Below, piece by piece: positions 6,579 through 7,385 of a DNA stretch of 7,385 bases (positions within the stretch are counted from its first letter, which is position 1; every line of letters starts with the position of its first letter). Both the position numbers and the translations under genes were made by a program. The notes beneath the pieces were generated by a model, which worked only from the letters and a program-made list of their open reading frames with translations, was not told the origin of the DNA and did no database searches. Origin of the DNA: Nitrospirae bacterium RBG_19FT_COMBO_42_15 (GTDB taxonomy: Bacteria; Nitrospirota; CAKKRA01; 9FT-COMBO-42-15); NCBI GenBank assembly GCA_001803815.1, contig MHEL01000145.1, positions 1 through 7,385 of the forward strand. Reading direction: 5' to 3'.

Positions 6579-7385
6579 TTAAAATGGTTAAAACCTGTGG
6601 GCAGAAGAGGCCTCTGTCTCCCCTTGCTGTCAACAAGGAGGATGCCCTTTTTCCTTTCTGTAATCTCGCCGATCATGGCTGCAGATAGCCTATTTTTTGA
6701 TATTGCATTGTATATCTTTATAACATTTTTTTCATTAACAGTAAATAGCAATTCATAGTCCTCACCGCCTGAAAGGGCATAGTGCAGGGGAGGCTTCTTT
6801 AAACGAATATTTTTTAATTCTGCTGAGACTGGTATCTTTTCCTCATAAATCACTGCGCCAACACTGCTCATCCTGCAGATATGGTTCAGGTCTGTTGATA
6901 GGCCGTCGCTTACATCTATCATAGAGGCTGCAAGCCTGTTTTTGGCAATGAAACATGCCTCTTTTAAACGGGGGATTGGCTTGATGTGCCGGTTAATGAG
7001 AAAACCTTTCCTCTTTCCTTTTTTCAAAAGCTCAAGGCCTGCGGAAGAATCACCGAGTGTGCCTGTTACAAAAATCTTGTCTCCCGGCCTTGCGCCACCC
7101 CTCCTGACTATATTACCCTGTTTTGCTTCTCCGAGCAAGGTTATATTAATAGTTAGGCTATTCTTAGAGCCTGAGGTATCCCCGCCTATTATGGAGACAT
7201 TATAGGATGATGCAGTTTTTTTTATCCCCCTGTATAACTCATTTAGCTCCGCTACCTTGATATTGTCTGGCACAGCAATGGCAATAAGCGCATATTTGGG
7301 TATTCCGCCCATTGCAGCAATATCACTGATATTAACAAGCAATGCCTTTGCGCCCAGATTATAGCAGGAGATGTATCTTAAATTA
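6575..7385 (-). CDS. thiL: Thiamine-monophosphate kinase ThiL (partial, N-terminus beyond right edge)
   Basis: ThiL phosphorylates thiamine monophosphate with ATP to make thiamine diphosphate, the last step of cofactor synthesis in many bacteria; it acts as a cytoplasmic dimer of the PurM/AIR-synthetase fold. The window shows 269 residues plus the stop. The frame is open to the edge, beginning about NLRYISCYNLGAKALLVN, so the real start lies outside; the TTG at 7342 is internal. About 55-60 N-terminal residues are missing, including the first metal/ATP-binding aspartates. Visible family motifs are NISDIAAMGGIP, the IIGGDTSGS nucleotide-binding loop, GGARPGDKIFVTGTLGDSSAGL, MIDVSDGLSTDL and LSGGEDYELLFTV (around 6730-6775). 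SelD and PurM share this fold, but NISDIAAMGG together with SDGLSTDLNHI and GGEDYELL points to ThiL. It is the upstream gene of a coupled pair with the DUF2062 gene. Confidence 0.95.
   Translation of the reverse strand, partial: NLRYISCYNLGAKALLVNISDIAAMGGIPKYALIAIAVPDNIKVAELNELYRGIKKTASSYNVSIIGGDTSGSKNSLTINITLLGEAKQGNIVRRGGARPGDKIFVTGTLGDSSAGLELLKKGKRKGFLINRHIKPIPRLKEACFIAKNRLAASMIDVSDGLSTDLNHICRMSSVGAVIYEEKIPVSAELKNIRLKKPPLHYALSGGEDYELLFTVNEKNVIKIYNAISKNRLSAAMIGEITERKKGILLVDSKGRQRPLLPTGFNHFK

Noticed and set aside
6256..6758. Two plus-strand open frames (6256-6516 and 6513-6758) opposite the DUF2062 and thiL genes
   Set aside because: They are antisense to coding sequence with clear motifs, have no ribosome binding site of note and no recognisable domain.

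Overview
The window carries core bacterial housekeeping genes in two groups that point toward each other. Base composition is moderately AT-rich, with heavy use of AGG for Arg and ATA for Ile. Together with a response regulator that looks NtrC-like at its start, this suggests an uncultured Gram-negative-type bacterium, perhaps Nitrospirota or a deltaproteobacterial relative. That placement is impression and inference only: there is no rRNA or other taxonomic marker here.

Left edge (1-141): the first 29 codons of a response regulator run leftward off the window. It is divergent from rnr, with a 52-bp intergenic gap. A near-consensus sigma70-type promoter for the regulator (TTGTCA, 17 bp, TATAAT) lies on the minus strand, and its -35 box covers the rnr start codon. 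rnr has no visible Shine-Dalgarno sequence and an in-frame stop directly before its ATG, so it may be translated from a leaderless or very short-leader mRNA.

Plus strand (142-6103): rnr (RNase R, 722 aa, all expected domains and catalytic aspartates) is followed after 187 bp by smc (chromosome condensation ATPase, 1201 aa, all head, hinge and coiled-coil parts present). The gap holds a plausible extended -10 promoter for smc, an imperfect 71-bp palindrome that would begin at about +1 of that transcript, and a strong AAGGAGG ribosome binding site. Inside rnr, the linker just before the catalytic domain is written in a degenerate 7-bp tandem repeat followed by a run of eight A residues.

Minus strand (6108-7385): thiL (thiamine-monophosphate kinase, N-terminus outside the window) overlaps by ATGA a small DUF2062 membrane protein gene. 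The DUF2062 and smc stop codons face each other across only 4 bp.

The genes cover RNA decay (RNase R), chromosome segregation (SMC), the last step of thiamine diphosphate synthesis (ThiL), an uncharacterised membrane protein (DUF2062) and signal transduction (response regulator). I see no mobile element, CRISPR array, RNA gene, toxin-antitoxin pair, defence system or novel multigene system. The points worth a second look are small-scale sequence structures, listed as findings.
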